From contig DATJQI010000050.1 in assembly GCA_035505915.1 (NCBI GenBank), forward strand, positions 1 to 64,000: a DNA stretch of 64,000 nt, read 5' to 3'. A program made the translations under genes and the position numbers. The stretch is from 40CM-2-70-7 sp035505915. Its GTDB lineage: Bacteria > Gemmatimonadota > Gemmatimonadetes > Gemmatimonadales > GWC2-71-9. Under the pieces are notes generated by a model. That model ran no database searches, was not told where the DNA came from, and saw nothing but the letters and a program-made list of their open reading frames with translations. Positions 53,592-61,535 of this stretch are shown one piece after another (the first letter of the stretch is position 1; each line of letters starts with the position of its first letter).

Positions 53592-55115
53592 ATGCGACCC
53601 CACCCCTCGTACGTTCTCCTGGCCCTGGCGGGCGCCGCCTGCGCGACCGAGCGCGGGCCGCTGACCAACCGGATGGCCCAGACCGAGACCCGTTACCTGT
53701 CGCGGGCGGCGCGCCAGCCGGTGAGCTGGCAGCCGTGGGGACGCGACGCGTTCACGCTGGCCGCGCGGCTCGACCGCCCCATTCTCCTCTACGTCGGCGC
53801 CGACGACTGTCGCTGGTGCGTCGTCATGGACCGCGAAGCCTACGGCGACCGCGAGCTCGGCGCGCTGATCGACTCCCTCTTCGTGCCGGTGCGCGTGGAC
53901 CGCGACGAGCGGCCCGACGTCGCGCGGCGGTACGAGGCCCAGGTCGGGGCCATCGCGGGGCTCGAGGGCTATCCCCTCACCGTCGTGCTCACGCCGGACG
54001 GCGCCGCCTTCTTCGGCGGCACCTACTTCGCACCGGACGATCCCATCACCGGGCGCGGGCTCAAGCAGATCCTGCCCGCCCTCGCGCGGTCCTACCACGC
54101 CGACCGGACCGCGGTGGTGCAGCGCGCCGCGGTGGTCCGCCAGATGGCGTCGAGCCGGATGAACGTCCGCGGCGTGCTCCGGGCGCCGGCGGTGGACTCG
54201 GGCGTGGCGAAGGTGCGGGCGGCCGTCGTGGCCCCCGGCGCCGGCGCGGGCTTCGTGGTCACGCAGGCGATCGGGCTGCTCCTGGGCGAGTACGGCTCGC
54301 GCGGCGACACCGCGTCGCTCCGGGCGGGACGCCAGGCCCTGGACGCGATGCTCGACTCGGGCGCGGAAGGCGCGGACGGCGCGCTCGACGATCCGCCGGT
54401 CGTGGTGCGGGCGGGGCTGGCGCGTGACCTGAGTCTCGCCTGGGTCCTCACCGCCGATCCCCGCTACCAGCTCGCCGCGCGCCGCGAGAGCCGGACCCTG
54501 GCGCACCAGCTCCTCGAGCCGACCGACCACACCGTGTTCACGGACCGTGAGGCCTACGCCATCGGCTCGCTGCTCGAGACGGCGAGCGCGGTGGGTGACA
54601 CCGCCGGGCAGCGCGCGGCCCTGGGCGCGCTGGACGCGCTCCTGCACCAGGTGTACGCCTCCGGGTACGGCGTGCGGCACACCCTGGTGGGTTCGGTGGA
54701 CGGGCTGTTTCAGGACCAGCTCGAAGTGGCGGTGGCGGCGCTCGACGCGTATGAAGCCACCGGCGTCGCCCGGTACCTGGACGTGGCCCGCGACCTTTCG
54801 TCCGTGATGGAGCGGAGCTACGGGGACCCGCTCGGCGGCTTCTATGACGCGACGCCCGAAAGCGCGCCGATCCCCGCCCTGGCCGACCGGAGCGAGAGCG
54901 CGCTGGACGACCTCCTGCCCGCCGCCAATCCCTGGGCCGCCCGGTTCCTGCTGCGGCTGTCCGGGATCACCGGGGACCTGAAGTACCGCCGGCGCGCCGA
55001 GGCCGCCCTGGAGGCGGTGGCGGGCGCGGTGAGCGGCGCCGGCCTCCGCGCGTCGGGGTTCCTGGCCGCCGTCCGGCTGGTCCTGGCCCCCGCGGTCGCC
55101 GTTCCCACGCACTAA
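53592..55115 (+). CDS. Lipoprotein with N-terminal DUF255 thioredoxin-like domain (YyaL-like)
   Basis: The protein has 507 residues. Lipobox LALAGAAC (Cys17) precedes a thioredoxin-fold DUF255 domain: PVSWQPWGRDAFTLA, ILLYVGADDCRWCVVMD (Cys73-Arg-Trp-Cys76) and GLEGYPLTVVLTPDGAAFFGGTY. The rest is an alpha/alpha-barrel-like helical region, as in YyaL/spermatogenesis-associated protein 20. The usual proteins are cytosolic and about 650-700 aa with CHWC. This one is shorter and membrane-anchored, so a periplasmic redox or folding role is inferred. Confidence 0.85.
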   Translation: MRPHPSYVLLALAGAACATERGPLTNRMAQTETRYLSRAARQPVSWQPWGRDAFTLAARLDRPILLYVGADDCRWCVVMDREAYGDRELGALIDSLFVPVRVDRDERPDVARRYEAQVGAIAGLEGYPLTVVLTPDGAAFFGGTYFAPDDPITGRGLKQILPALARSYHADRTAVVQRAAVVRQMASSRMNVRGVLRAPAVDSGVAKVRAAVVAPGAGAGFVVTQAIGLLLGEYGSRGDTASLRAGRQALDAMLDSGAEGADGALDDPPVVVRAGLARDLSLAWVLTADPRYQLAARRESRTLAHQLLEPTDHTVFTDREAYAIGSLLETASAVGDTAGQRAALGALDALLHQVYASGYGVRHTLVGSVDGLFQDQLEVAVAALDAYEATGVARYLDVARDLSSVMERSYGDPLGGFYDATPESAPIPALADRSESALDDLLPAANPWAARFLLRLSGITGDLKYRRRAEAALEAVAGAVSGAGLRASGFLAAVRLVLAPAVAVPTH

Positions 55116-55226
55116 GCCCCCCCACATATTCGATCTCAGGGCGGCGCCCCCGGGCGTCTCAGAACGGATCACGTCCCACAGGCCCCCCGTCCGGACCGTG
55201 ACCCCCCCCTCTCTTCCGAGGTCTCG

Positions 55227-55775
55227 TTGACAGCAGCCGGGGAGCCGTCCGACGCCGAAGTCGTCGCCCAGGTGCTGGCGGGCGACGCGGAGGCGTTCGG
55301 CGTGCTCATCGCCCGTTATGAAGGCGGCCTGCTGCGCTTCGCGGCCCGGATGATGGGCAGCCGGGACGCGGCGGCGGACGCGGTGGCGGAAGGGCTGGTT
55401 CGCGCGTATCGGCACCTCGGCAGCTGCCGGGACCCCGCGCGGTTCCGGACCTGGGTCTACCGGATCGTCGCGAACCGCTGCAAGAGCCACCTGGCCCGCC
55501 GCCCCGTCGGTGACGTCTCGCTCGACGACGCCCCGCCGATCGCCGCTCCGGAGCACGCCGACGAGGGCGTGGACCGGGCGGACCAGCTGGAGCGGCTCGA
55601 GCGGGCGCTGGCGATGCTCGCGCCGGAGAAACGGGAAGCGTTCGTGCTGAAGCATCTCGACGGGATGAGCTACGAGGAGATGTCGGCGGTGACGGGCGCC
55701 CGGATTCCCACGCTGAAGATGCGGGTCCACCGGGCCCGGGAAGCGCTGCTGGCGGCGCTCAAGGAGCAGTCATGA
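55227..55775 (+). CDS. ECF-type RNA polymerase sigma factor
   Basis: This 182 aa protein has sigma region 2 (AFGVLIARYEGGLLRFAARMMG, FRTWVYRIVANRCKSHLARR) and region 4 (LAPEKREAFVLKHLDGMSYEEMSAVTGARIPTLKMRVHRARE). It starts with TTG; GAGG lies 6-9 nt upstream. The next gene overlaps by 4 nt (ATGA) and encodes its probable anti-sigma factor. Confidence 0.93.
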   Translation: MTAAGEPSDAEVVAQVLAGDAEAFGVLIARYEGGLLRFAARMMGSRDAAADAVAEGLVRAYRHLGSCRDPARFRTWVYRIVANRCKSHLARRPVGDVSLDDAPPIAAPEHADEGVDRADQLERLERALAMLAPEKREAFVLKHLDGMSYEEMSAVTGARIPTLKMRVHRAREALLAALKEQS

Positions 55776-56389
55776 AGAACGAACTCGATCCGCGGATCCA
55801 CCGGGCCCTGGACGGCGAGCTCGACCCCGCCGCCCTGGACGCCGGCGAGCGCGCCCTGGTGGCGCGCCTCGACGCCCTCTCCCGCTCCCTGTCCGCCGTT
55901 CCCGCCGGACGGTCGGTGGCGCACCGCGTGATGGCGGCGGTCCGGCGGCCCCTCGCGACGCCGATCCAGCGCTTCCGCCGCTGGGTGACGTCGCCGCAGC
56001 CGATCACCGTGAGCCTGCGACCGGTTTACAGCCTCGTGATCGCGGTGCTGCTCGCGGCCCTGCTCTGGCGGACACCGGAAGGCCCGAAGCCGGTCCTCGG
56101 CGCCGAAGAGGGCGTGGCGCAGTTCGTCGCCCGGTTCCCGGAGGCCCACTCCGTGGCCGTGGTGGGGAACTTCAACGACTGGCGTCCGGGCGCCACGCCC
56201 CTGTCCGACGACGACCACGACGGCGTGTGGGACGCGCGGGTGATTCTGCCCGCGGGCCAGCACGAGTACATGTTCGTCGTGGACGGTGAGCGGTGGGTAC
56301 CCGATCCCATGGCGGGCCGGTACGTGGACGACGACTTCGGTCGCCAGAACGCCGTGCTCCTGGTCCGGCCGCACCGCACTCAGCAATGA
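55772..56389 (+). CDS. Probable anti-sigma factor with C-terminal glycogen-binding (CBM48/AMPK-type) domain
   Basis: The protein has 205 residues. A cytoplasmic N-terminus (MKNELDPRIHRALDGELDPAAL) resembles short anti-sigma domains. One TM helix follows (about 84-99, VYSLVIAVLLAALLW). A carbohydrate-binding beta-sandwich (residues 112-200) comes last: FPEAHSVAVVGNFNDWRPGATPL, GVWDARVILPAGQHEYMFVVDGERWVPDP. Such domains bind alpha-glucans in AMPK and branching enzymes. Outside the membrane it could sense a glucan and release the sigma factor; this is inference. It overlaps both neighbours by 4 nt. Confidence 0.8.
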   Translation: MKNELDPRIHRALDGELDPAALDAGERALVARLDALSRSLSAVPAGRSVAHRVMAAVRRPLATPIQRFRRWVTSPQPITVSLRPVYSLVIAVLLAALLWRTPEGPKPVLGAEEGVAQFVARFPEAHSVAVVGNFNDWRPGATPLSDDDHDGVWDARVILPAGQHEYMFVVDGERWVPDPMAGRYVDDDFGRQNAVLLVRPHRTQQ

Positions 56390-57033
56390 TCCTCGTACCC
56401 CTGCTCCTGTCGCTGGCGTTCCAGCAGCCCGATGGGCGGCTGGAGGGGCATGTGCCGGCCGCGGCGCTGCCGGGGATCCAGGCCGCCATCGCGAAGGCCG
56501 TGCAGGACAGCCTTCCGACGGAGCCGCTGATCGAAAAGGCGCTGGAGGGAGGCGCCAAGGGCGCCTCGGCCGATCTCATCGTGGCGGCCGTCAACACCGA
56601 GGCCGGGCGGCTCCGGGGTGCCCGAGACCTGCTGCGGCACGCCGGCGCCCCGGCGCCCTACTCGGCCCGGGAGCTGGTGTCGGTGTCCATCGCGCTGGCG
56701 CGCGGCGTGCCCGAGCCGGTCGTGACCCGCGTGGTCTCGGCCGTAAAGGATTCCTTGCCGGGGTTCGCGCTGCACGCCGTCGCCGATCTCCAGGCCCGCG
56801 GATTCCAGCCCGATTCCTCGGCGGACCTGATCATCGCGGCGGTGGGAGCCGGGATGTCGGCGCACCGGCTGCTCGACGTGGCGGCGGCCGCGGAGCGCGA
56901 GGTGCAGCGGGGAAGCACGCGGCCCCAGGCGCTGGCCCGCATCAAGTCCATCCTGCCCGCGGTGCCGCCGCAGCCCCTGCCCCCCGGCGCGATGCAGGGG
57001 GCGGTCCGGCCCCGGAAACCCGCGACGCCCTAG
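56386..57033 (+). CDS. Exported hypothetical protein of the sigma/anti-sigma operon
   Basis: This 215 aa protein has a short hydrophobic leader (MILVPLLLSLAFQQPDG). It then has repeated helical stretches rich in Ala/Val, with recurring SADLIVAAV and SADLIIAAVGAG segments about 100 residues apart, so it may contain an internal duplication. The C-terminus is Pro/Gln-rich. No family is recognised. The ATGA overlap with the anti-sigma gene argues for a joint role, perhaps as a periplasmic partner of the glucan-sensing domain. Confidence 0.75.
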   Translation: MILVPLLLSLAFQQPDGRLEGHVPAAALPGIQAAIAKAVQDSLPTEPLIEKALEGGAKGASADLIVAAVNTEAGRLRGARDLLRHAGAPAPYSARELVSVSIALARGVPEPVVTRVVSAVKDSLPGFALHAVADLQARGFQPDSSADLIIAAVGAGMSAHRLLDVAAAAEREVQRGSTRPQALARIKSILPAVPPQPLPPGAMQGAVRPRKPATP

Positions 57034-57037
57034 CGGA

Positions 57038-58270
57038 TCAGCTCGTGTAGTCGGCGTTGATCCGGACGTATTCCGGAGAGAGATCGCAGGTCCACACCAC
57101 CGCCTCCGCCCGGCCGAGTCCCAGGTCGACGCGGAGGCGGACCCGTTTCCCCTGGAAAATCGCGCGGGCCCGGGCGAGGTCGGGCCGGGCGGTCCCTCCG
57201 GCCCGGGCCAGCTCGAGCCAGCCGGCGTCGTCCTCGGCGTCGAGGGTGATCTTGTCGGGCGCGATGGGGACGCCGGCGGCGCCCGCCGCCGCCAGGATGC
57301 GGCCCCAGTTGGGGTCGGCGCCGTACAGGGCGGTCTTCACCAGGGCCGAGCGCGCGATGGCGCGGCCGACGTCGCGGGCGGCGGCTTCGGTGGCCGCCCC
57401 CCGGATCTGGATCTCGACGAGTTTGGTGGCGCCCTCGCCGTCCTCCACGATCGCGAGCGCCAGGGTGCGGGCCACGAGCTGGACCGCCGCCTCGAACCGT
57501 TGCGCCAGCCCCGGATCGCGGGTGGGGTCCACGCCGGATGCGCCGTTGGCGAGGAGCAGGACGGTGTCGTTGGTGCTGGTGTCGCCGTCCACGGAGATCG
57601 CGTTGAAGGTGCGGTCCGCCACGCGGCGCAGGATCGGCGCCAGGGCGGCCGCGTCGAGCTCGGCGTCGGTGGTGAGGACCCCCAGGAGCGTCGCCATGTT
57701 CGGGTGGATCATTCCGGCCCCCTTGGCGATCCCGCCGACCGTGATGGTGCCGGTGGGGGTCTCGATGCGGGCCGCGCAGTGCTTGGGCCGCGTGTCGGTG
57801 GTCATGATCGCGCGCGCGGCCTCGGAGCCGCCTTCGGCCGTCAGGCGCCGGGCCGCGGACGTGAGCCCCTGGGCCACGTGCTCCACCGGGAGGGGGACGC
57901 CGATCACGCCCGTGGACAGGACGAGGGCGGTGCGCGGCGGCAGCCCGGCCGCCTGCTCGGCGGCCTGCGCCATCGCCGCGGCGGCTTTGAGCCCGTCGGC
58001 GCCGGTGCAGGCATTGGCCACGCGCGCGTTCATCGCGACCGCCCGGATGCGGCCGGGACGTTCGCCCAGGAGGTCTTCGTCGTAGAGGACCGGCGCCGCG
58101 CGGACCGCGTTCCGGGTGAAGACGCCGGCGGCGGCGCACGGCGTGGCGCTCACCAGGAGGGCCACGTCGAGCGCGCCGCCGGTCTTGAGGCCGGCGTGGG
58201 CGGCGGCGGCCGTGAAACCGGCCGGGGAGGTGACCGACCCCTCGGGTGAAAGCTCCGGTTGGTTGGGCAT
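57038..58270 (-). CDS. argJ: Bifunctional ornithine acetyltransferase / N-acetylglutamate synthase
   Basis: This 410 aa protein matches ArgJ: NARVANACTG, LVLSTGVIGVPLP, and the autocleavage and nucleophile motif GAGMIHPNMATLL with Thr194. It transfers acetyl from N-acetylornithine to glutamate in the cyclic arginine pathway and can use acetyl-CoA. No other arginine gene is nearby. It converges with the sigma operon with a 4-nt gap. A TATCTT box lies 8 nt before the ATG. Confidence 0.96.
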   Translation of the reverse strand: MPNQPELSPEGSVTSPAGFTAAAAHAGLKTGGALDVALLVSATPCAAAGVFTRNAVRAAPVLYDEDLLGERPGRIRAVAMNARVANACTGADGLKAAAAMAQAAEQAAGLPPRTALVLSTGVIGVPLPVEHVAQGLTSAARRLTAEGGSEAARAIMTTDTRPKHCAARIETPTGTITVGGIAKGAGMIHPNMATLLGVLTTDAELDAAALAPILRRVADRTFNAISVDGDTSTNDTVLLLANGASGVDPTRDPGLAQRFEAAVQLVARTLALAIVEDGEGATKLVEIQIRGAATEAAARDVGRAIARSALVKTALYGADPNWGRILAAAGAAGVPIAPDKITLDAEDDAGWLELARAGGTARPDLARARAIFQGKRVRLRVDLGLGRAEAVVWTCDLSPEYVRINADYTS

Positions 58271-58278
58271 GGTCGGTC

Positions 58279-58284
58279 AAGATA
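58279..58284 (-). promoter_or_regulatory. Leaderless -10 box of argJ
   Basis: On the - strand TATCTT is 8 nt from the ATG at 58270. Confidence 0.4.
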
Positions 58285-58299
58285 CGCCGCCCCAAGCGC

Positions 58300-58328
58300 T
58301 TGTGTAACGGGAGGGGGTGTCGTATGAT
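58300..58328 (+). promoter_or_regulatory. Sigma-70 type promoter of the TPR gene
   Basis: TTGTGT (58300-58305), a 17-bp spacer and TATGAT (58323-58328) form a good housekeeping promoter. It would put the transcript start after the ATG at 58324, supporting the ATG at 58357. Confidence 0.5.
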
Positions 58329-58356
58329 AGCGCAACCATCCCGGGGGTTCCGTTCG

Positions 58357-59481
58357 ATGTCGGATCAGTTCCTCAGCTCCGACGAATACGACGAACGCGC
58401 TCATCAGCTCTACAATGAAGGACAATACGACGAAGCCGTAGACGTGCTTCGCGAGGGGCTTTCGCTCTATCCCCACGCCGTGGAGCTCCACGTGGGGATG
58501 GGTTACGCCCGTCTGGCGCGCGAGGAATACGTGTGGGCGCGCCGGTCCTTCGAAGAGGCGGTGGGCCTGGACTCGGATCACGAGGACGCGCTCGCCGGCC
58601 TGGGTGAGGTGCTTCTCAAGTTCGGCGACCGGGACGGGGCGACGGGCTGCTTCGACCGGATTCTCGAGCTGGGCTTCCGGGACGACCACGACCTGATGCT
58701 CCAGATCGGCCGCGCGCTGTTCCGCGAGGGCGTGCTCGAGCAGGCACGGCGGTATTTCGAGGTCGCGATCACCGCACATCCCGATTCCGCGGAAGCGGCG
58801 GCGTGCGTGGGCTACGCGGCGCACCGGCTGACCGACGAGGGCGGCGCCCTCCATTGGCTGCGGCGCGCCCTGGAGCTCGATCCGGCGCACGGCGAGGCCC
58901 GGATCTACCTCGCCAACCTGCTGTACGACCGGGGCGAATACGAGGCGGCCCTCTTCCACCTCGAGCGCACCGAGCCCGACGACCACTTCGACGGCCTCGC
59001 CATCTGGCGGCTCATCGAGCTGAAGAAGAGCGTCTACCGTCTTCCCGAGGACGATCCCGAGCTGGTACCCTGGCACGGCCGGCTGAACGATCTGACCGGG
59101 GACGCCGACCCCGAGGATCTGGTCCTCGCCGAGATCGAGGCGTTGGGCTCCGACGGGCAGGTGCGGGACCCCCGCCAGCTGGAGCTGTTCGGCACCCTGC
59201 TGACCGAATTGCAAGGGATGAAAGGACGGGCGACGGGGGCCGGCGGCGGCGAAGAGCACCGCGTCCGCACCGCTTCCGGGGCCCTGTACGCCGGCACCTG
59301 GGAAGAGATCGTCCGGCAGATGCAGGCGGATGCGGGGGAGACGGACGGGACGCTCGCCCAATACATGACTGAGACGGCGCAACGGGGGCGGCAACAGACG
59401 GGCGTCGCCATTCCGGCGACGGATCCCGAGAGCTTTCTCCGGGGGAGTGCCGACGCGGGGCTGCTGAGAATCCTGCACTAG
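58357..59481 (+). CDS. TPR-repeat protein (cytosolic)
   Basis: This 374 aa protein has about six TPR units: HQLYNEGQYDEAVDVLREGLSLYP, AELHVGMGYARLAREEYVWARRSFEEAV, ALAGLGEVLLKFGDRDGATGCF and QIGRALFREGVLEQARRYFEVAI among them. A less repetitive C-terminal third includes TWEEIVRQMQADAG. It lacks a signal peptide. The ATG at 58357 (MSDQFLSS) fits the promoter position; an ATG at 58324 has a better Shine-Dalgarno (GGGAGGGGG) and would add 11 residues. Function unknown. Confidence 0.85.
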   Translation: MSDQFLSSDEYDERAHQLYNEGQYDEAVDVLREGLSLYPHAVELHVGMGYARLAREEYVWARRSFEEAVGLDSDHEDALAGLGEVLLKFGDRDGATGCFDRILELGFRDDHDLMLQIGRALFREGVLEQARRYFEVAITAHPDSAEAAACVGYAAHRLTDEGGALHWLRRALELDPAHGEARIYLANLLYDRGEYEAALFHLERTEPDDHFDGLAIWRLIELKKSVYRLPEDDPELVPWHGRLNDLTGDADPEDLVLAEIEALGSDGQVRDPRQLELFGTLLTELQGMKGRATGAGGGEEHRVRTASGALYAGTWEEIVRQMQADAGETDGTLAQYMTETAQRGRQQTGVAIPATDPESFLRGSADAGLLRILH

Positions 59482-59512
59482 GGTCCGAAACCGTCGAGCA
59501 GCACCGTCAAGG

Positions 59513-59559
59513 AAAAGCGTCAGGGGCGGACGTCGACACGTCTCTCCCTGGCGCTTTTT
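59513..59559. terminator. Bidirectional rho-independent terminator
   Basis: AAAAGCGTCAGGG (59513-59525) pairs with CCCTGGCGCTTTTT (59546-59559), giving A- and T-rich flanks on both sides. The loop has its own small ACGT palindrome. It serves the TPR gene and the convergent DoxX gene. Confidence 0.85.
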
Positions 59560-59570
59560 GCTTGACGCCT

Positions 59571-59954
59571 TCAGGCCTTCTTGAGCATCTGTCCCAGCGA
59601 CAGCGGTCCGGAGCCGAGCGCCACCAACGCGATCGACGCGGCCCAGAGCACCCCTTCCAGCTCGAAGGGCTGGTGGGCGGGCACGAGGACCACCAGGATC
59701 GCGACCGTCATTTCGACGACGTACCCGGCGGCGACGATCCGCGGGATGATGCCGAGGACCAGAAGCCCCGCTCCGACCGTCTCGAACGCGATCACCACGC
59801 CCGCGAAGATCGTGGCGAACGGGATGCCGGCGCCGTGGAAGAACCCGGCGACGCCGGTGAGCCCCATGTGGACCTTCATGATCCCGTGGTGCAGGAAGAC
59901 GAGACCGACCACGATCCGGAGGATCACGGCGGCGTACGGGGAAAAGCGGTTCAT
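59571..59954 (-). CDS. DoxX family membrane protein
   Basis: This 127 aa protein has four hydrophobic helices and the DoxX landmarks: LRIVVGLVFLHHGIMKVHMG, GIPFATIFAGVVIAFETVGAGLLVLG and LWAASIALVALG. Its role may be redox or quinone-linked. GGAG lies 7 nt upstream. It starts 10 nt after the lipoprotein gene stop and is the third gene of the CNB-lipoprotein-DoxX unit. Confidence 0.9.
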   Translation of the reverse strand: MNRFSPYAAVILRIVVGLVFLHHGIMKVHMGLTGVAGFFHGAGIPFATIFAGVVIAFETVGAGLLVLGIIPRIVAAGYVVEMTVAILVVLVPAHQPFELEGVLWAASIALVALGSGPLSLGQMLKKA

Positions 59955-59964
59955 GGGTGCTCCA

Positions 59965-61044
59965 TCAGTGACAGGTCGTGGTATTCTGGATCAGGGGCGC
60001 CACGAAGTTGCCCCGGATGGCGAGCCGACCGGACGGGTCTCCGTAGTAGTCGGCGCGCTGCCCGACGAAGTAGAACGATCCGGAGACGACGTTTCCCCCG
60101 GTGACGGAATGCTCCTCGCGGATCTTGATCCATCCTCCCGGCCGGGAGACGGCGAGGAGAGGGGCGCCGGAGGAAGCCGTGGAGCTCCAGACGGCGGCCG
60201 ACCGCGGCGGGCGGCAGAGAAAGGTGGTGCCCTGCGCTTCGGTGACCGACACCGAGTCGAGAGGCAGGGAATCGGGCGCGCCGTTCACGGGGATCCGGCT
60301 GGTCAGGTTCACCTGCTCGGTGGTCGTGCTTCCCACCACCACCCGCAGGGTGAGCAGGAACGTGAGGGTGTCGCCGGCCCGGGTGTAGTTCTGTCCCCGC
60401 GCGGTGGTGGTGCGGGCCGCGGTGACGCTCCCGTTCACGGTGTAGGCGCCCGCGCCCGTGGACGTATCCGCCGGCGCGAGGGCGTGCACCGAGCCGCTCG
60501 CGGACAGGGAGTCGGCGTGCACCTGGAAGGGCAGCACGGGGCCGGACACGGCGGTCACGACGCGGCCGGTCGCGGAGTCGATCGTGAAGACCGCATTGCC
60601 GGGGGCGTCGAACCAGGGCGCCGGCGGAGCGCCGCCCTGGCGGCGCACCGAAACCGGGACCACGAACGTATCTTGCGCGAGCATCACGATATTGGGGAGC
60701 AGCAGGGTGACGGAGAGTGCGGGCGTCACGATCACGAGCCCCTGTCCGCTGACGTTCTTGATGGTCGCGCTGATGACCGACGACCCCGGGGCGACGGCGT
60801 GGATGGTGCCGAGGGACGGGTCGACGGTGACCACCCCGGGCGCCGAGCTGCTCCAGCTCACGGTGCCGGCCTCGGCCTGGCCGGCGGCGGTGTAGTAGGT
60901 GGCGCCGAGGGAGGCGAGCGAGTCTCCCGTGAAGAGCGTATCCACGAGCGGCAGCACTACGACGTAGGGCTGGGTGGAAGAACCGGTACTATTGGAGCAG
61001 GCCGCGAGCAGGGCGGCGAGGGCGAGGAGCGGAGACCGGCGAAT
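59965..61044 (-). CDS. Ig-like (BIG2-type) lipoprotein with a non-canonical start
   Basis: The beta-rich 359 aa protein contains a bacterial Ig-like domain (TVSWSSSAPGVVTVDPSLGTIHAVAPGSSVISATI) and a second beta-rich half. A conventional GTG at 60957 would cut off the signal. The same frame continues upstream through STGSSTQPYVVV and the lipobox ALLAAC, and an RRSPLLALA leader, to an ATT codon at 61042-61044. No ATG, GTG or TTG lies in that stretch, and the TAG of the upstream gene closes the frame. ATT is therefore the best start, giving Cys16 as lipid anchor. Confidence 0.6.
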   Translation of the reverse strand: MRRSPLLALAALLAACSNSTGSSTQPYVVVLPLVDTLFTGDSLASLGATYYTAAGQAEAGTVSWSSSAPGVVTVDPSLGTIHAVAPGSSVISATIKNVSGQGLVIVTPALSVTLLLPNIVMLAQDTFVVPVSVRRQGGAPPAPWFDAPGNAVFTIDSATGRVVTAVSGPVLPFQVHADSLSASGSVHALAPADTSTGAGAYTVNGSVTAARTTTARGQNYTRAGDTLTFLLTLRVVVGSTTTEQVNLTSRIPVNGAPDSLPLDSVSVTEAQGTTFLCRPPRSAAVWSSTASSGAPLLAVSRPGGWIKIREEHSVTGGNVVSGSFYFVGQRADYYGDPSGRLAIRGNFVAPLIQNTTTCH

Positions 61045-61053
61045 GGGGAGCCT

Positions 61054-61512
61054 CTAGAACATCGACATCGCGAGGAACGACCGGAGGTTGTCGTTCGTCA
61101 CGCGGAGGCGGGCGCAGAGCAGGCGCACCACCGACCACAGCACCTTGTAGGCGATGTCGCGATTGAAGTCGAGGAGCAGCTCGAAGTCGGACCGGGAAAT
61201 CGTGATGAGGGTACAGGAGGTGTTCGCGATCGCGTCGGTGGACCGTTCCGACCGGTCGAAGATCGCCATCTCTCCGAAGTTCGCGCCGGGTTTCAGGATG
61301 GCGAGGGCTTCTTCGCCGGAACCGGGAATGGTCCGCGAAATGCGGACCTCCCCCTCGGCGATGATGAAGAGGCGGTTGCCGGGCTCGCCCTCCTTGAACA
61401 CGTACTGGCCGACCGTGAACTTCTGCTCGCGGCAGACCTCCGACACCCGGGCGAGCTCACCCTCGTCGAGGTCTTGGAAGATGGCCGCCTGTTTCAGCAG
61501 ATTGAGGTCCAC
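61054..61512 (-). CDS. Stand-alone cyclic nucleotide-binding domain protein
   Basis: This 152 aa protein is one CNB domain: FTVGQYVFKEGEPGNRLFIIAEGEVRI and a phosphate-binding cassette FGEMAIFDRSERSTDAIA with the Arg that contacts the cyclic phosphate. There is no helix-turn-helix, so it cannot act as a CRP-like repressor or activator by itself. It probably senses cAMP or cGMP and acts through a partner. TACCTT lies 6 nt before the GTG start. Downstream, in the same frame after its stop, is the lipoprotein leader. Confidence 0.9.
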   Translation of the reverse strand: MDLNLLKQAAIFQDLDEGELARVSEVCREQKFTVGQYVFKEGEPGNRLFIIAEGEVRISRTIPGSGEEALAILKPGANFGEMAIFDRSERSTDAIANTSCTLITISRSDFELLLDFNRDIAYKVLWSVVRLLCARLRVTNDNLRSFLAMSMF

Positions 61513-61518
61513 AGGGTC

Positions 61519-61524
61519 AAGGTA
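61519..61524 (-). promoter_or_regulatory. Leaderless -10 box of the CNB gene
   Basis: On the - strand TACCTT is 6 nt from the GTG at 61512. Confidence 0.4.
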
Positions 61525-61535
61525 CCCGAGGGGGA

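Noticed and set aside
61054..61512. CNB protein as the CRP-like regulator of the TGTGA-N6-TCACA sites
   Set aside because: It has no helix-turn-helix, so it cannot bind these operators directly.
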